In this document: positions 16,454 through 24,855 of the stretch, piece by piece | Numbering within the stretch: the stretch's first letter is position 1 | How the letters are laid out: each line of letters starts with the position of its first letter | Origin: Clostridia bacterium | GTDB lineage: Bacteria > Bacillota > Clostridia > Oscillospirales > Acutalibacteraceae | Direction: 5' to 3' | Assembly: GCA_024404095.1 (NCBI GenBank) | Contig: JAKSQO010000032.1 | Span: forward strand, 1 to 36,202 | Length of the DNA stretch: 36,202 bases | The notes under the pieces: model-generated | Told to the model about the DNA's origin: nothing | What the model saw: only the letters and a program-made list of their open reading frames with translations | Database searches by the model: none | Translations under genes and position numbers: made by a program

Positions 16454-17797
16454 TTAACTATTATAAAAATTATACTGGTCAGTTATGGTGTTCCACGTCA
16501 GCGGTCCGACCTGACCGTTGGGCGTAAGACCGTTCAGGCGCTGAATTGCTCTGACGGCATTGGCGGTATTCGTTCCGTAATCACCGTCAACCGTAACACG
16601 CGGCACCGAGGGGACATTATCAGCGATTACATTGATATATGTCTGAAGCTGCCGCACAACTGAGCCCTTTGCACCCGTTGTGATAATATATCCTGGATAA
16701 AGCAGACTTTTATACGCCTTGTACTGACTCGGCAGGGAATTTATTACACCGTTGTAAGCGTTCTGTATCTGGTTCCACGTATTTCTGCCGACAATTCCGT
16801 CAACTGTCAAGCCGTAAAGATTCTGAAAAGTCAGCACAGCATCACGCGTTTCCTTGCCGAAAATCCCGTCAACTGTTATCTGCGGAAGCTTAGGATTGAA
16901 GAAGCCGAGGAAATTCAGATAATACTGAAGCACCTGAACATATCTGCCCCTGTCACCCGATTTAAGAACCTGCGGAAACTGACGCTCAGCCTCACTTATT
17001 GTAATACCCTCAGAGTAAAGCTCAGACAGACCCTTAATTCCGTTATAAATATATTTAATCTTATACCATGTCTGCTTTCCGACGATTCCGTCCTGTGCGA
17101 GGTTGAAGATTTTCTGAAACTGCCTGACAGCGTTCTGCGTTGCGGCATCAAATATCCCCGTAAGCTCAGGGATTTTCGGTATGGACGGATAGTTAAGTCC
17201 TATTCTGTTCAGCTGTCGCTGAATTTCTCTGACTTCCTCGTTTGAATCGCCGAGTCTCAGCGGTGTACCGGGATAGGATTCAACATTTGCCCTTATCGGC
17301 GCATTGTTTACAATGTTAATATCGTTGCCGTAATAATTCTGAAGTATTCTGTACGGAGTGTAGCCTCGGTTGGCAAGCGCAACTGTTCCCCATTGTGACA
17401 AGCCTTCACAGCTGTCGGCACAATACTGCGTAAAGTACGGCTGAACCTGCCCTTGTTTTACAACATAATCGTTGAAAATATCATCAACAATACGGCTTAT
17501 GTTTTCAAAAATATCTCTGCCGGGAATGTATGACTGATCATACTGAGTTGAGTTTGTTATATCAAAATTATAACCCCTTGAGCGGTAGTATTCAGTATAA
17601 ACACGGTTGAGCGCATATGAAATCTGAGCATAAATGTTTGCCCTGATTGCATTCTCCGGCCATGTAGGGTAAATCTCGCTCGAAGCTACATTCTTAATAT
17701 AATCGGGGAACGGAACTTTTACGTTTCGTGCATTTGAGGACGGTGTGCCGAGATGCACGGTTATATATTCGGGGATATACGGTGTACCCGTTGCCAT
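16454..17797 (-). CDS. SpoIID-like domain protein with three peptidoglycan-binding repeats
   Basis: Residues 1-160 match the SpoIID/LytB fold used in peptidoglycan degradation during engulfment: VASSEIYPTWPENAIRAN, YALNRVYTEYY, FDITNSTQYDQSYIPG and CEGLSQWGTVALANRGYTPY, then ILQNYYG. Three PG-binding repeats follow at about 180-250, 277-345 and 372-440, each with a GDxxxxVxxLQ-like start and a VDGIFGxxTxxAVxxFQ-like core. No signal peptide is visible, unusual for a wall-acting protein, so it may act from the mother-cell cytoplasm at the spore surface or need another export route. Its start overlaps the stop of the upstream partner by one base, so they are probably co-made. Confidence 0.8.
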   Translation of the reverse strand: MATGTPYIPEYITVHLGTPSSNARNVKVPFPDYIKNVASSEIYPTWPENAIRANIYAQISYALNRVYTEYYRSRGYNFDITNSTQYDQSYIPGRDIFENISRIVDDIFNDYVVKQGQVQPYFTQYCADSCEGLSQWGTVALANRGYTPYRILQNYYGNDINIVNNAPIRANVESYPGTPLRLGDSNEEVREIQRQLNRIGLNYPSIPKIPELTGIFDAATQNAVRQFQKIFNLAQDGIVGKQTWYKIKYIYNGIKGLSELYSEGITISEAERQFPQVLKSGDRGRYVQVLQYYLNFLGFFNPKLPQITVDGIFGKETRDAVLTFQNLYGLTVDGIVGRNTWNQIQNAYNGVINSLPSQYKAYKSLLYPGYIITTGAKGSVVRQLQTYINVIADNVPSVPRVTVDGDYGTNTANAVRAIQRLNGLTPNGQVGPLTWNTITDQYNFYNS

Positions 17798-18432
17798 TAC
17801 TGCACACCTCCGAATTCTGTATCGCGCGGTTGTGAGCCGACTAACGTCATGGGAACAAGCGCAACCGGTTGAATCGACTTTATCGAATCAAAAACAGGAA
17901 CATTATTGTATTCACCTGTCGAATAATTCGGATGTGTAACTCTTATGTTATAAAGAGCGTACGGCTCGGACGTGTTGTTTTCATCGAGCGAAAGATTCTT
18001 GCTTGGGGCAGGAAGAGTTATATTATCAACAATTCCGTCAGCATCCGTAACGCCGCTGAACAGCTCCCTTCCTCCGCTTAGAAACGGTACCTCAACCGTA
18101 ACTCTTGCACCACTCACAGGAAAGCTTCTGTCCGCAGCAAACACCTGCACTCTCAGCATCCCCTGCGAACCGTTTCTCATCTCAAAATCCTCATTGTTCG
18201 CATACGGGGTAATGCGGATATCGTCTGTTGCGTTGGTTTCAAACTGACTTTCCTTTTCCACAGGCTGTGAGTTATCGGATACATTCTCCGACACCCTGTC
18301 ATTCTTTTCTGTCTGCTGTGTCATTACCGGGACAAAATCCCTGTACTCTTCATCATTATGTACAGGATTCTGCTTAGAAAATTCAAGCAGTTCGTACCTG
18401 TATCTTTCAATCATATCATCAAGATTGTGCAT
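17797..18432 (-). CDS. Carboxypeptidase-regulatory-like domain protein, partner of the SpoIID-PGB protein
   Basis: The 211-residue protein has a charged, probably disordered first 80 residues, then about 120 residues with the Ig-like carboxypeptidase regulatory fold: LRVQVFAADRSFPVSGARVT, GVTDADGIVDNITLPAPS, YNIRVTHPNYSTGEYNNVPV and PVALVPMTL. Such domains usually act as adaptors. No signal peptide is seen, as in the downstream SpoIID-PGB protein, which starts on the last base of this gene. Co-translation suggests they form a pair. The ribosome site (GGAGG) is inside a strong hairpin at 18439-18471. Confidence 0.72.
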   Translation of the reverse strand: MHNLDDMIERYRYELLEFSKQNPVHNDEEYRDFVPVMTQQTEKNDRVSENVSDNSQPVEKESQFETNATDDIRITPYANNEDFEMRNGSQGMLRVQVFAADRSFPVSGARVTVEVPFLSGGRELFSGVTDADGIVDNITLPAPSKNLSLDENNTSEPYALYNIRVTHPNYSTGEYNNVPVFDSIKSIQPVALVPMTLVGSQPRDTEFGGVQ

Positions 18433-18438
18433 AAAAAT

Positions 18439-18471
18439 ACCTCCTTCGCTTTTATACTATGCGAAGGAGGT
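18439..18471 (-). promoter_or_regulatory. Hairpin that buries the ribosome site, also a possible terminator
   Basis: An 11-bp perfect stem (ACCTCCTTCGC with GCGAAGGAGGT) holds the GGAGG in its 3' arm on the minus strand, then TATTTTT and the ATG. It may end transcription from the tyrosine kinase gene upstream, or hide the ribosome site on read-through transcripts, or both. Confidence 0.6.
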
Positions 18472-18483
18472 TAAATCTGTTAT

Positions 18484-19968
18484 TTATTTTTTCTTTTTGT
18501 TATTCTCACCGTAGCCATAGCCGTAACCGTACTTGCCGTAACCATACTTGCCGTAACCATACTTGCCATAGCCGTATTTTCCGTAGCCGTACTTGCCGTA
18601 TCTTCCGCCTCTTCTGGTCTTAAGCGTTACCTTTGTATCGCCATTGAATACGCATCCGACAATCTCCGCACCGTTCTGATCAATGTCTTCGGCAGACATT
18701 CTGATTTTTGAGAACGGAGCAAAGTCCTCACGTACAACAAGAATTGCGGCATCCGCAAAGCCTGAAATAATTGAAGCGTCTGTAACAACACTTGCAGGAG
18801 CTGTATCAATAATGATGTAATCAAACTCACTGCGAAGGCTGTTGATAATATCTTCAGTTATTCTCATTGAAAGAAGCTCTGACGGATTGTTTGCCGGTGT
18901 CTGGTCAGCAAGAATGTAAAGATTAAAGCTCTGAATCAGCTTAATTGCTTTTTCAAGCTCAGCCTCACCACGGATAACATCAATAAAGCCTACATCAATT
19001 TCGGGAATTGCAAGAATCTTTGAAATTGACGGGTTACGAAGGTCAGCATCAACAAGGAGAACTCTCTTGCCGTTCTCCGCAAGTGAAAGAGCAATGTTTG
19101 CAGAAACCGTTGTCTTACCCTCATTCTCGCAGGCACTTGTAACAAGATAAACCTTGTGACCTGTTTTTGCAGAATTATTTTCAATCTTTGTTCTGATTGC
19201 CTTATAGGTTTCGATAAACGAGAAACCTGTTTTTCTGTCAACAACAAGAAGACCCTTGGATGTTTTATTTTTATTTTCAACAAACTGAACAGACGCAAGA
19301 ACAGGAACACCGAGCTTTTCGCTGAGTTCATCGCCGCTCTTTACAGTATCTTTAACAATAAACTTTATAAGCTCAAGAACGCAGAGAATTGCAGCAACAA
19401 CAATCGCGCTTACAATAGAAACAATAAGCGGAGCTCTGTTTGTATTGGGAGAGATTGCCTTTATCGGCTCATCGCATACCGTAAGCATAGCGTTCGGATA
19501 AACTCTGTCGATAACATCATCATACGTATCAACAACAAGCTTCGCAATCTGATAAGCTGACTCAGCGCTTTCGTTTGTTACCTTCATCTGAATAACATTG
19601 GTACCCGAAACAACGTCAACAACAATACTTCTGTTAATCAGACCGTATGCATATTTGCCCTCGCCCGCTTCATAAACAGCTGACTTCAAAGCACGGCTGG
19701 CAAGAATTCTTTTAAAGGTCTGTGACATATTTATCTGAGCGGATATTTCGGAGCTCTGAGCATATTCACCGTCGGTTACGGTATTTACAATAAAAGTAAT
19801 ATCCGATGTGTATACTTTTTTGCTCGTCAATTTCGATACTACTCCACCAAGCATACCTACAATAATTGCAACAATTGCAATTATCCACAGCTTTTTTGAA
19901 AGATCGAGCAAAAATCCGATTATGTTAAGTTCAAAACCTTTTTTTGATGAATTATCATAACTGCTCAT
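18484..19968 (-). CDS. Wzz-tyrosine kinase fusion (polysaccharide co-polymerase / BY-kinase)
   Basis: This protein joins a Wzz chain-length domain and a bacterial tyrosine kinase, which in many Gram-positives are separate CpsC and CpsD proteins. Two membrane segments (about 27-46 and 180-203) flank an extracellular part. The kinase has Walker A SACENEGKTT (278-287), Walker A' VLLVDADLR (303-311) and Walker B YIIIDTAP (384-391). The C-terminus has 13 tyrosines in repeats of KYGYG (457-487), the autophosphorylation cluster, followed by a Lys tail. It overlaps the O-antigen ligase gene by 4 bases. Phosphorylation of the tail should tune polymer length or export. Confidence 0.92.
   Translation of the reverse strand: MSSYDNSSKKGFELNIIGFLLDLSKKLWIIAIVAIIVGMLGGVVSKLTSKKVYTSDITFIVNTVTDGEYAQSSEISAQINMSQTFKRILASRALKSAVYEAGEGKYAYGLINRSIVVDVVSGTNVIQMKVTNESAESAYQIAKLVVDTYDDVIDRVYPNAMLTVCDEPIKAISPNTNRAPLIVSIVSAIVVAAILCVLELIKFIVKDTVKSGDELSEKLGVPVLASVQFVENKNKTSKGLLVVDRKTGFSFIETYKAIRTKIENNSAKTGHKVYLVTSACENEGKTTVSANIALSLAENGKRVLLVDADLRNPSISKILAIPEIDVGFIDVIRGEAELEKAIKLIQSFNLYILADQTPANNPSELLSMRITEDIINSLRSEFDYIIIDTAPASVVTDASIISGFADAAILVVREDFAPFSKIRMSAEDIDQNGAEIVGCVFNGDTKVTLKTRRGGRYGKYGYGKYGYGKYGYGKYGYGKYGYGYGYGENNKKKK
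18508..18600 (-). repeat. 15-bp tandem repeat coding the KYGYG tyrosine cluster
   Basis: Imperfect direct repeats of about 15 bases (CCGTAACCATACTTG-type units on the plus strand) encode the Tyr-rich tail of the kinase. The unit is a multiple of three, so gain or loss of copies keeps the reading frame. Confidence 0.8.
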
Positions 19969-21245
19969 TTCTGTTCCTCCAGTTTGTTTGTATTTTTCTC
20001 AATATATTTATACTTCCTGCCATCGCTTTCTCCTACATACGTTGAGGTATACGCAATAGCAATAATAATCTGTGCTGTTTTTCCGTTTTCTGTGACCATA
20101 CCGTATTCAACAACCACAAGAAGAATCATAAGCGTCAAAAATATAATTCCCAGACGGCTCTTATAAATAAAAACATTTTTTACAAGCTTAACAATTACAA
20201 ACACATAAAAAGAATAATAAATAATAAATCCTGTTATACCAAGCTCGCTTAATATCTGCCAGTAATTATTATGGCTGTACGCTCTTCTCAGTCCGTATTC
20301 ACGTCCGATTATTTCAATGAAGCTGCCCATGCCCTTTCCGAAAACCGGGCTTTCTCCGAACAGCTCCTTTGCAACCTCAATGAAATAGCTTCTCATTGTC
20401 AGACTGCCGTCACTTTTTACCGTATCATCCGAGAAAAAGTTTGACATTGAATAGAATCGTTTGCCGACGGAATTATACAGATGTTCATTTGTCATAATCA
20501 GATAAGCAAGTCCGACAGCAAGACCTATCATAAGAAAAAGCTGAAGTATTTTGCTCTTTTTTCTTCCTGTAAGCAAAAGCATCATTATAGGTGCAAGTAT
20601 AGCTGTTGCCGTAGATTTTCTTGAGCTTGACAAAATGGCAAAGAACAGGAAAACAAGAATAAGGATATAATAGCCTCTCTGATTTTTAATGTATGCCTTA
20701 TAGAATGCCATCATCTCGGCACATACAACCCAGAAAGCGATTTCGTTTGCATTGAATTTGCTGAAATGAGAGCCCATACCGCCTGCGAACCATTCTGAAG
20801 GCGGAACCGAAGAAAATTCCAGAACTGTAATAAACAGAACAGAGAAAATAAAAAGTGTCAATATTCGGTCAAGGTCTTCAGGTTCATCCACATAAACGGA
20901 TATGGATGTAATCATCAGCAATATTATTACCATTTTCAGAATGGTTGAAAGAATACCGCCCGGTATATATTCAGCCCATAGCTCCGTCATACAGCCGTAA
21001 ATAATAAACAACAGATACCATGCCGTATTGTACGGTATAATAACTCTCGATTTTCTGCGTCCGACCCAAATAAGCATTGAGGAAGCAAACATCATAAGAC
21101 CTGTAACTGTCGCTACCGCCTTAACCTCATACAAAGCAAAAATTGTTATTGTATTCAGAACAAAGCTGATTTCAAACAAATGCTTTGCAACGTCATTTTT
21201 TCCGTCATTGGTTATTCTCAGGACACCATTTTTTAATGATACCAT
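19965..21245 (-). CDS. O-antigen ligase/polymerase-type membrane protein
   Basis: A polytopic membrane protein with about 11 hydrophobic segments and the Wzy/WaaL-type signature SHNNYWQILSELGITGFIIY in the second half, preceded by a large outer loop with a TMRSYFIEVAKELF segment and SPVFGKGMGSF. This family joins or polymerises lipid-linked glycans outside the membrane. The open frame begins with a TTG at 21260 that lies inside the GAGG ribosome site, so the ATG at 21245 (MVSLKNG) is preferred, giving 426 residues. It starts the pair with the tyrosine kinase (4-base overlap) and follows a glycosyltransferase gene, which fits an exopolysaccharide locus. Confidence 0.82.
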   Translation of the reverse strand: MVSLKNGVLRITNDGKNDVAKHLFEISFVLNTITIFALYEVKAVATVTGLMMFASSMLIWVGRRKSRVIIPYNTAWYLLFIIYGCMTELWAEYIPGGILSTILKMVIILLMITSISVYVDEPEDLDRILTLFIFSVLFITVLEFSSVPPSEWFAGGMGSHFSKFNANEIAFWVVCAEMMAFYKAYIKNQRGYYILILVFLFFAILSSSRKSTATAILAPIMMLLLTGRKKSKILQLFLMIGLAVGLAYLIMTNEHLYNSVGKRFYSMSNFFSDDTVKSDGSLTMRSYFIEVAKELFGESPVFGKGMGSFIEIIGREYGLRRAYSHNNYWQILSELGITGFIIYYSFYVFVIVKLVKNVFIYKSRLGIIFLTLMILLVVVEYGMVTENGKTAQIIIAIAYTSTYVGESDGRKYKYIEKNTNKLEEQK

Positions 21246-21271
21246 AGAAACATTCCTCAAAAAGAAATACT

Positions 21272-22519
21272 TTATTTAATATTTTCAGCGAAGTCATTAT
21301 AATTCTTTTCGGCGTTGAAATTCTGCTCCCAGTAAAGTCTGGCATTATCCTTGACTCTTTTACGCTCTTGAGAATCAGCAAGCGCAAACTTTTTGATTTC
21401 AAACGCAAGGTCTTTATCGTTAAAATCAACGTCAACGGTTTTTCCGTTGAAATTTGTTTTTACAATTTCGCTCACGCCGCCGACATCAGTAGCAAGAACA
21501 GGAATACCGAACGAAAGTACCTCCATAATTGAGACCGGAAGTCCCTCGGTATTGCTGACATTTATAAACAGGTCAACTCCGTTTTTTCTGTAAAAGTCCA
21601 GCACCTCAGCGTTTGTAACGTCATCGGTGAACTTCACGCTCATAAATCCGAGCTTTTCCTTTGCGAGAGCTTTTATCTTCTCGAGCTCGGGGCCGCCGCC
21701 GATATGTACCCATTCAAGATTTTTTATCTCTTCGCTCTCAAGCTCCGCAAGGCTTGAAACAATCCGTTCAAGTCGTTTCAGCGGCACAGCACGGGAACAG
21801 GAAACAATGCGGAAGCCTTCTTTGCTTCCCTTGTTAAGACCGCATTCAACCGTTCCGAGATAGGAATGGTGAATTTTATTTTCAAAAACGGGATACATCT
21901 TTTTAATGTGATTTTCGCCGTCAATCGAGCACGGAAAGACCGCATCAACCTTATCAAGAAGATACGCTCTCATCGGAAGATAATTAAGCACATTCACGCT
22001 CTCGTAAACATCGTACCCGTGAGCACGTGAAACAAGCTTTATTTTTGCGCATTTCGGAGCGAGTGCCTCTTTGATTTTAACCCCTATCAGCGCGGCAACA
22101 AAAAACCAGTAGCTGTAAACCGTTATGCTGTCATATTTTGAAAAATCATATTTCTTAAGAATATCCATACAGAGCTTAAACTCTTTTTCCGCTCTTGCAC
22201 AGAAATATTCAAGAAAAATTTTCTGTTTCGGAGTTTTCGCGTCATTGTCGCAATCCGAATACTCTGAACCCTTCACATAATTTATTGCGCCCATCAGCTT
22301 TGACTGTGTACGGCTGATTGTTTTTTTCTGCTTTGCGATATTATAGCAATCCGCATTTTCGGGAACAGCACGTTTCTTTTTAGCATTTTTATCTACATCT
22401 ATTGCAAGCGTGATTATCTTATCAAAATGATTCTGCATATAAGGGATTTCGGACTCAAGAAACGATTCCTGAGTCTGATACGGATATGAACTTGTCAGAA
22501 GAATGAGACATCTTTTCAA
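21272..22519 (-). CDS. GT4-family glycosyltransferase
   Basis: A GT-B-fold retaining glycosyltransferase. LVSRAHGYDVYE is the acceptor-side motif. The C-terminal domain has a nucleotide-sugar site: IVSCSRAVPLKRLERIV, WVHIGGGPELEKIKAL and NVSNTEGLPVSIMEVLSFGI followed by VLATDVGGVSEIV, the EX7E-type region. The open frame extends to 22552, but the family N-terminus (KRCLILLTSSYPYQTQ) and a GGGAG site nine bases upstream support a TTG start at 22519, giving 415 residues. It leads the exopolysaccharide genes from its own promoter at 22556-22584. Sugar donor and product are unknown. Confidence 0.88.
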   Translation of the reverse strand: MKRCLILLTSSYPYQTQESFLESEIPYMQNHFDKIITLAIDVDKNAKKKRAVPENADCYNIAKQKKTISRTQSKLMGAINYVKGSEYSDCDNDAKTPKQKIFLEYFCARAEKEFKLCMDILKKYDFSKYDSITVYSYWFFVAALIGVKIKEALAPKCAKIKLVSRAHGYDVYESVNVLNYLPMRAYLLDKVDAVFPCSIDGENHIKKMYPVFENKIHHSYLGTVECGLNKGSKEGFRIVSCSRAVPLKRLERIVSSLAELESEEIKNLEWVHIGGGPELEKIKALAKEKLGFMSVKFTDDVTNAEVLDFYRKNGVDLFINVSNTEGLPVSIMEVLSFGIPVLATDVGGVSEIVKTNFNGKTVDVDFNDKDLAFEIKKFALADSQERKRVKDNARLYWEQNFNAEKNYNDFAENIK

Positions 22520-22555
22520 GACAATCCACTCCCGAAAATTATGATATATCAATTT

Positions 22556-22584
22556 ATTATATCAGCTTTTGTGATATTTTACAA
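22556..22584 (-). promoter_or_regulatory. Promoter of the exopolysaccharide genes
   Basis: TTGTAA (22579-22584) and perfect TATAAT (22556-22561) are 17 bases apart on the minus strand, just after the pepV stop. This would give the glycosyltransferase-ligase-kinase group its own transcript. Confidence 0.65.
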
Positions 22585-22587
22585 CAT

Positions 22588-23964
22588 TTATTTGCAAATG
22601 TCCGCAATCACCTGCGTAAAAATCTCAGCCGCCGTCAGCAAATCGGCAATCGGCATAAACTCATCTGCGCCGTGCATATTCGTCTGAACATCACGTCCGA
22701 TTGCACCGAACGCAACACCGGATTCAATATTATGGACATAAGTTCCGCCGCCCATACAAATGCACTCGCCCTTGTCGCCGCTGTAAGTCTCATATGCTGA
22801 AAGAAGAGTCTGAACAAAATCAGAATTTTCATCGACATAATGCGGAGCAATCATATTTGTATTTTCAATAGTAAAGCCATGCTCCTCGAGCTTTGCTTTT
22901 ATTACCTCGGCGCAGTTTGCCGCAGTTGCGCTCATAGGCGTACGAGTGTCAAAACAGCCCTCAAATTTTTTGCCGTCAAAGTTCACAACGTCAAGTGTCA
23001 GTGTCAGACTGCCGAGCTTATCACTCATATCAACACCGAAAGCCTCGCCGTTCCATTTTCCGTGAGGAAACAGAGTCTTGAGCGAAGAAATCAGCTTGTC
23101 CGTCCTATTATCAAGCTTTATATTTGAAAGCATTTCAATCAATGCGGTTATCGGATTGTTTCCGTTTTCGGGAAGCGAAGCGTGAGCTGATGTGCCCATG
23201 CACTTGATTTTTCCGTCTTTATAAATAAACTCCGTACCCGTGGTTTCTGCGAGCTTTATTGCGTTCTCAATTTCATCGCTGCTGATACCCGAAACCTCTG
23301 CCTCCGCAAAACTCGGAACAGCATTTGCCGCAACGCCTGCGTTAAATGAAGTAAGCCTTCTGCTCTCATCACTCAGGTCAATATCAGCATAAAAATGCTT
23401 TGTAAATCTGCCCTTTTCACCGTTTGTAACAGGGAAATTCGCATCGGGAGTAAACGTGTATTTCGCAGGCTTTGCTGTCCTGAAATAGTGGGCGATATCA
23501 CTGCTTCCGCACTCCTCATCAGTTCCGAGAATAAGACGGCAGTTTTTAGTAACAGGAATATTCAAGTCCTTTATCGCTTTCATCGCAAACAACGCACAAA
23601 CAGCAGGACCCTTATCATCGCTTACACCTCTGCCGAGAATTCTGTCACCGTCAACCGTAACCTTAAACGGCTCTGTATGCCAACCGTCACCCGCAGGAAC
23701 AACGTCAAGATGTGCAAGTATGCCAAGTTCAGGCTCGCCCTCACCCATATCAACCGTACCGACATAGCCGCCACAGTTTTCGGTTTTAAAACCGAAGTCC
23801 GCCGCCATATCAAGAGCACAGCAAAGAGCTCTATACGGCATTGCGCCGAACGGCTTGCCGTCCTCCGCCTGACCTCTGACACTCGGAATTTTTACAAGCG
23901 TGTCAATGCATTCGAGGATAGCCTGTTTATTTTTCTCAAAATATTCTCTGATTTTCTCTTTCAT
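22588..23964 (-). CDS. pepV: M20 family dipeptidase, PepV-like
   Basis: A zinc-dependent intracellular dipeptidase of the M20 family (PepV/Sapep type) that cleaves dipeptides with broad specificity. The 458 residues match the family length. Metal ligands are visible: ILAHLDVVPAGDGW (His85), GRGVSDDKGP (Asp116), ILGTDEECGS (Glu150/151), FTPDANFP (Asp174) and the late NMHGADEFMP His. The lid domain has TGEF-like and GTSAHASLPENGNNP segments. It follows a small zinc-binding gene with a one-base overlap. The next gene downstream has its own promoter. Confidence 0.93.
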   Translation of the reverse strand: MKEKIREYFEKNKQAILECIDTLVKIPSVRGQAEDGKPFGAMPYRALCCALDMAADFGFKTENCGGYVGTVDMGEGEPELGILAHLDVVPAGDGWHTEPFKVTVDGDRILGRGVSDDKGPAVCALFAMKAIKDLNIPVTKNCRLILGTDEECGSSDIAHYFRTAKPAKYTFTPDANFPVTNGEKGRFTKHFYADIDLSDESRRLTSFNAGVAANAVPSFAEAEVSGISSDEIENAIKLAETTGTEFIYKDGKIKCMGTSAHASLPENGNNPITALIEMLSNIKLDNRTDKLISSLKTLFPHGKWNGEAFGVDMSDKLGSLTLTLDVVNFDGKKFEGCFDTRTPMSATAANCAEVIKAKLEEHGFTIENTNMIAPHYVDENSDFVQTLLSAYETYSGDKGECICMGGGTYVHNIESGVAFGAIGRDVQTNMHGADEFMPIADLLTAAEIFTQVIADICK

Positions 23965-24152
23965 CAGAATTCACACTCCGCATTGCATTTCAACGTCTTA
24001 ATAAGTGAGCCCTTTTCAACTGCACCGTTCTCGGCACCGCACCACGGACAATGAATGTGCTCCATAGGTGCCTTTAAATCCGTGCTTATCGGAATACTTG
24101 TGTCACGGATTACTTCAAATCTTTTATAGCAGGTATCACATTGCTTTTTCAT
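23964..24152 (-). CDS. Small zinc-ribbon-like protein (62 residues)
   Basis: Two CxxC pairs are visible, KQCDTCYKRF (Cys5, Cys8) and HCPWCGAEN (Cys35, Cys38), with two further Cys at 56 and 60. This spacing fits a structural zinc ribbon. It is too short for a catalytic domain. A GGAG site lies nine bases before the ATG. The stop overlaps the pepV start by one base, so the two are likely translated in sequence. The function is unknown; helper or RNA/protein-binding roles are both possible. Confidence 0.7.
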   Translation of the reverse strand: MKKQCDTCYKRFEVIRDTSIPISTDLKAPMEHIHCPWCGAENGAVEKGSLIKTLKCNAECEF

Positions 24153-24163
24153 ATATTACACTC

Positions 24164-24191
24164 CAAAAAAATCGGGCGGAAATACCGCCCG
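24164..24191 (-). terminator. Terminator after the coiled-coil gene
   Basis: A 7-bp GC stem (CGGGCGG 24173-24179 with CCGCCCG 24185-24191) is followed on the minus strand by ATTTTTTT and then the GGAG site of the 62-residue gene. It should end the rsmD-coaD-coiled-coil transcript with some read-through. Confidence 0.8.
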
Positions 24192-24198
24192 TTCATTT

Positions 24199-24849
24199 TT
24201 ATCTGCTGCCGCCGAAAAGGCTCTGACGTGCCTTGCGGATTTCAGCGATATTCGAGGAAAGAACCTCGTCGCTGTTTTTCATAATATCCTCAACAAACTC
24301 AGCCGCCGCCGTGCGGATTTCAGTTGACCATTTGTCAGCCTTTGCCTTTACATCCTCAGCCTGATTTGTTGCGTCAAGAACGATAGCATCCGCCTGACTT
24401 CTTGCATTTCTGAGAATCGTTTCAGCCTCAGCCGCAGCCTGAGCGCGTACACGGTCAGCATAATCCTGAGCCTGTCTTGAAAGCTCTGAGTTTTCGACCA
24501 TCTGCTTCGCCTGCTCGGAAGCAGCAGAGATTGTTGACTTTGCATTGGTTTCAGCAGTCTTTGCAATCTCAACAGCCTTATCCTTTGCGGAAGCAACTAT
24601 TCCGTCAGCCTCTGTCTGAGCAGAAGAAACGATTGTTGATGCCTCGTTGTTTGCTCTTGTGATAAGGTCATTGTGGTGTGAAACAATTTCCTGAGCCTTC
24701 TGAATTTCAGCAGGAAGGTCATAACGAATATCATCAATGCACTGCTTGATAGCGTCGGCATCGACTGCAACTCTGCCGCCCGAAAGCGGAATTTTGCTGC
24801 CCATTTCAAGTATATCTTCAATTTTATCAAGTAAGCCCTGTGCGTTCAT
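24199..24849 (-). CDS. Coiled-coil protein of unknown function
   Basis: After a 60-residue start with helical character (LLDKIEDILEMGSKIPLSGG), residues 60-190 are an Ala-rich heptad-like region (NNEASTIVSSAQTEADGIVA, KTAETNAKSTISAASEQAKQ) with no Gly or Pro, so a long coiled coil. It resembles subunit b/E/H-type stalk proteins and DivIVA-like cell-pole proteins only in general form, and no ATPase motif is visible. It sits 6 bases after coaD in the rsmD-coaD operon and ends at a strong terminator. Scaffold or division-linked roles are possible but not shown. Confidence 0.72.
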   Translation of the reverse strand: MNAQGLLDKIEDILEMGSKIPLSGGRVAVDADAIKQCIDDIRYDLPAEIQKAQEIVSHHNDLITRANNEASTIVSSAQTEADGIVASAKDKAVEIAKTAETNAKSTISAASEQAKQMVENSELSRQAQDYADRVRAQAAAEAETILRNARSQADAIVLDATNQAEDVKAKADKWSTEIRTAAAEFVEDIMKNSDEVLSSNIAEIRKARQSLFGGSR

Positions 24850-24855
24850 TTACAT

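Noticed and set aside
18508..18600. CRISPR-like array
   Set aside because: The 15-base repeats lie inside the kinase gene, have no spacers and encode KYGYG units.
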